Shown here in pieces: positions 4,264 through 6,578 of a stretch of DNA of 6,578 nucleotides. Source of the DNA: Patescibacteria group bacterium (GTDB taxonomy: Bacteria; Patescibacteriota; UBA1384; CAILIB01); the NCBI GenBank assembly GCA_018968785.1, contig JAGWZN010000048.1, positions 1 through 6,578 of the forward strand, read 5' to 3'. Under the pieces are notes generated by a model, which made no database searches, was not told the DNA's origin, and saw only the letters and a program-made list of their open reading frames with translations. Numbering within the stretch: the first letter of the stretch is position 1; each line of letters opens with the position of its first letter. A program made the position numbers and the translations under genes.

Positions 4264-6186
4264 ATGCCTACCCATTCCGAATTGGTACAGTTTTTGCGGG
4301 GACACTCCTATTGGGAAACAGTCCCGGCCCATAATCCGGGTGATTTTCAAATACTGGGCGATACCGTAATTGTTTGGCCGGTTAACGCGACCGCGCCTTA
4401 TCGGTTTCATTTTTTTGGTGAAGAGTTGGAGAAAGTTGAAAAGAGTGACAAGCACGGCTGGCAGAAAATCGAAACGGTGCCGGAACTATGGCCAAACGAG
4501 ATACCGACCGAACACGGTACTTTGCATCCGGGCGAGTACGTGGTGCATCCGTACCATGGCGTGGGAATGTTCGAGCGGATTGAAACCCGTTTTCTTCAGG
4601 AAGAGGGCGATCAATCGTTTGCCTGCCTCTTGTACGCCGGCAACGACCGGCTGCTCTTTCCCTTAACTCGTCAGGGAGAATTAATGCCGTATATCGGTAG
4701 CCGGCATCCCCGGCTGACCCGCTTGTATTCGAAAAGCTGGCAGCATACAAAAGAGCGGGTACAGAAAGATTTAATTAAAATCGCTCGGGAGTTATTAAAA
4801 ATCTATGCCAGCCGGCAGCTAACTGAACGCCTGCCGTATCCCTTCAATCCGGAGTGGGAACGGCGCGTGATAGAAGGAATCGATTTTGATTTAACGGAAG
4901 ATCAGAACCGGGCGATGAAGGAGATCTACGCCGAGCTGGCCGGCACGGTGCCAATGGATCGGTTGGTTTGTGGCGATGTCGGCTACGGAAAGACCGAAGT
5001 CGCGCTCAGGACGGCAGCCCAAGTATTGGCGGCCGGCAAGCAGGTCGCCCTCATTGCGCCTACTACCGTTCTGGCTGAACAGCACTTCGCAGTCTTGCGG
5101 CAACGATTGGCGCCGCTGCCGGTGACGGTGGAGCATCTCAGCCGTCTCACAAAGAACCGGGAAAAAGAGGTAATTGCTGGAGTGACTGCCGGTAGTATTG
5201 ATATAGTCATTGGCACCCATCGGCTATTGGGTAAAGACGTGGTTTTTAAAGATTTAGGACTGCTGATTCTGGATGAGGAACAGAAGTTGGGCGTCGCGCA
5301 GAAAGAGAGGCTAAAGGAGATCCGTCCTCATCTGGATGTTATCTCGCTTTCCGCTACGCCGATTCCCCGCACGCTTTCCCTCAGTCTGTCCGGACTGCGT
5401 GGTCTGAGTATTTTGCGTACCGCTCCCCACGGCCGCCAACCGGTAAAAACGGTGGTCGGCCCGTATCAGGACCAGATGTTCGCGGCCGCTTTAAAGCGGG
5501 AAATGGAACGGGCCGGACAGGTGTATGTAGTGCACAATCGGGTGCAGTCGCTGGCATCGGTGGAAAATAAAGTTGTGGAGCTGCTGAAAGCCGAGGGTTA
5601 TACGCCGGTTCTCTATCGGGACAACAAAGGCGAAGTCAGTCCAAAGAATAAGGAAGTAGCGGTTGGCATGGCGCATGGCCAGATGGGAGAGACGGAATTG
5701 GCGGCTACTATGGCAACTTTTTTGGAAGGAAAGATACAGGTGCTGGTTGCCTCCAGTATTGTCGAGCACGGTTTGGACAGCCCATTAGCAAACACCTTAG
5801 TTGTGACGCACAGTGAGTGGTTCGGTCTGTCTGATTTATACCAACTGCGCGGTCGGGTCGGACGCCGCAGCCTCCAGGCGTATGCCTACTTCTTCCTCTT
5901 CGGAGTGGAACGAAGCGGATACACGCCGGATGAAGAAAAAGTGGTGGTAACCGAAAATGCCCGGCGCCGGCTGGAAGCTCTCCAGGAGGCCGATACCTTG
6001 GGCAGCGGCTGGTCGATTGCCATGCGTGATCTGGAGATTCGGGGCGGCGGCAATATTCTCGGTCATGAGCAGCACGGCAATATGGAGACGATTGGACTAT
6101 TGCTCTACGCGCAACTATTGCAGGAAGAAATTGGAAGGCAGGCTGTGAAATTGAATATTTCGATATTTCAAAAAGAGAAAAAGTGA
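4264..6186 (+). CDS. mfd: Minimal transcription-repair coupling factor (Mfd translocase)
   Basis: Superfamily 2 DNA translocase that binds stalled RNA polymerase and pushes it forward or off DNA. It has 640 residues against about 1150 in model bacteria. Residues 25-57 (GDFQILGD...YRFHFFGEELEKV) keep only the end of the UvrB-like module. The CarD-like polymerase-interaction domain starts at 88 (HPGEYVVHPYHGVGMFERI). The translocase has Walker A GDVGYGKT (237-244), DEEQ (337-340, usually DEEH), SATPIPRTL (363-371), HGQM (471-474), and motif V/VI with IVEHGLD (499-505) and QLRGRVGR (527-534). The GGGNILGHEQHG stretch (595-606) is kept, then the protein ends about 34 residues later, so the C-terminal domain 7 is absent. 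An in-frame TAA at 4213-4215 with no earlier start shows that the short N-terminus is real. RecG is excluded by the CarD-like domain. UvrA recruitment through domain 2 is not expected. Confidence 0.9.
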   Translation: MPTHSELVQFLRGHSYWETVPAHNPGDFQILGDTVIVWPVNATAPYRFHFFGEELEKVEKSDKHGWQKIETVPELWPNEIPTEHGTLHPGEYVVHPYHGVGMFERIETRFLQEEGDQSFACLLYAGNDRLLFPLTRQGELMPYIGSRHPRLTRLYSKSWQHTKERVQKDLIKIARELLKIYASRQLTERLPYPFNPEWERRVIEGIDFDLTEDQNRAMKEIYAELAGTVPMDRLVCGDVGYGKTEVALRTAAQVLAAGKQVALIAPTTVLAEQHFAVLRQRLAPLPVTVEHLSRLTKNREKEVIAGVTAGSIDIVIGTHRLLGKDVVFKDLGLLILDEEQKLGVAQKERLKEIRPHLDVISLSATPIPRTLSLSLSGLRGLSILRTAPHGRQPVKTVVGPYQDQMFAAALKREMERAGQVYVVHNRVQSLASVENKVVELLKAEGYTPVLYRDNKGEVSPKNKEVAVGMAHGQMGETELAATMATFLEGKIQVLVASSIVEHGLDSPLANTLVVTHSEWFGLSDLYQLRGRVGRRSLQAYAYFFLFGVERSGYTPDEEKVVVTENARRRLEALQEADTLGSGWSIAMRDLEIRGGGNILGHEQHGNMETIGLLLYAQLLQEEIGRQAVKLNISIFQKEKK

Positions 6187-6192
6187 AATAGC

Positions 6193-6205
6193 TTGCCGGA
6201 GGCAA
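6193..6205 (+). promoter_or_regulatory. Shine-Dalgarno-containing mini-hairpin between mfd and dprA
   Basis: TTGCC (6193-6197) and GGCAA (6201-6205) can pair around the loop GGA. The only strong Shine-Dalgarno sequence here, GGAGG (6198-6202), is partly buried in it. It is 25 nt from the dprA ATG (6228) but 3 nt from ATG 6206, which opens a 37-codon frame (6206-6319) overlapping the start of dprA. The hairpin is too short and lacks a U-tract to be a terminator. Confidence 0.35.
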
Positions 6206-6227
6206 ATGAAGCTGGTACAAAAAATCT

Positions 6228-6578
6228 ATGTCCCAGTTGCTTACCCCCGCCGATGCCGGCTATCCACCGCTTTTGAAGGAAGTCAAACCGATCCCGGATC
6301 CGCTTTACTTTTCCGGTGATATTACACTGACTGATCGGCCAACGATCAGTATTATCGGTAGCCGTAACATGAGTCTGTACGGCGAGAAAGTGCTGCGGAT
6401 GCTGGTTCCGCCATTGGTTCAAGCCGGGCTGGTGATTGTCTCCGGCTTGGCGTACGGAGTAGATAGTTACGCCCATAAAGTAATGACTGAGCACGGCGGA
6501 AAGGGAATCGTGGTTCTGGGTAGCGGTTTGGATACGGTATACCCTCGAGCGAACCAAGGTCTTTTTCAAACTATTCTC
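6228..6578 (+). CDS. dprA: DNA-processing protein DprA/Smf, N-terminal part (3' end outside window)
   Basis: Cytoplasmic single-strand DNA-binding protein that protects incoming DNA and loads RecA during natural transformation. The frame is open for 117 codons to the window edge. Rossmann-fold motifs visible are YPPLLKEVKPIPDPLYFSGD (12-31), IIGSRNMSLYGEKV (43-56), VSGLAYGVDSYAHK (71-84, usually SGLARGID..AH) and VVLGSGLDTVYPRAN (95-109). ATG 6228 is the only start after an in-frame TGA at 6207-6209, so the protein lacks the N-terminal SAM/HhH-like domain found in many DprA proteins and begins right at the YPxLL segment. It lies 41 nt after mfd on the same strand, probably co-transcribed. A LOG-type Rossmann protein is less likely given the YPPLL and GSR motifs. 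Confidence 0.92.
   Translation, partial: MSQLLTPADAGYPPLLKEVKPIPDPLYFSGDITLTDRPTISIIGSRNMSLYGEKVLRMLVPPLVQAGLVIVSGLAYGVDSYAHKVMTEHGGKGIVVLGSGLDTVYPRANQGLFQTIL

Noticed and set aside
6184..6186. TGA read as glycine (SR1/Gracilibacteria code)
   Set aside because: Mfd ends at a sensible place and reading through gives unrelated sequence. No internal TGA was needed in any of the genes, and the moderate GC content does not suggest that code.

Overview
The window is a gene-dense piece of a bacterial chromosome. All seven recognisable protein genes are on the + strand: the 3' part of ileS, then rodA, rplU, secE, nusG, rplK, mfd and the 5' part of dprA make up eight loci, two of them cut by the window edges. 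Three traits suggest a streamlined genome, most likely Patescibacteria (CPR): the IleS end is of the archaeal/eukaryotic-like type with no C-terminal zinc-finger cysteines, Mfd is only 640 residues against roughly 1150 in model bacteria, and DprA starts directly at its Rossmann-fold region. This assignment is inference. The standard bacterial code fits, since TAG, TAA and TGA all act as stops.

Layout. Positions 1-2312 hold ileS and rodA, 15 nt apart and in the same reading frame, separated by a 16-bp perfect palindrome that contains three in-frame TAG codons. A likely promoter at the end of rodA opens a translation, secretion and transcription cluster (rplU-secE-nusG-rplK, 2399-3966). This is the familiar secE-nusG-rplK block, but with rplU in front and without rplA, rplJ, rplL or rpoB behind. 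The cluster ends at an intrinsic terminator (3991-4027) that looks bidirectional.

The 297-nt gap between rplK and mfd is the most unusual part. On the minus strand it has a strong-looking promoter (TTGACA, 17-nt spacer ending in TGA, TACTAT), then a sequence that folds into a long closing stem, a three-way junction, a GCAA-capped hairpin and a hairpin whose 15-nt loop displays CCCCUCCUUU, then the shared terminator. I read this as a small structured RNA of about 140 nt that I cannot assign to a known family. Its loop resembles the anti-Shine-Dalgarno end of 16S rRNA, and its 5' end can form a competing hairpin.

Positions 4264-6578 hold a minimal mfd (RNA-polymerase-interaction domain plus translocase, without the UvrA-binding and C-terminal domains) and dprA. 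Both act on DNA maintenance and are probably co-transcribed. mfd has no visible Shine-Dalgarno sequence and may be read from a leaderless transcript.
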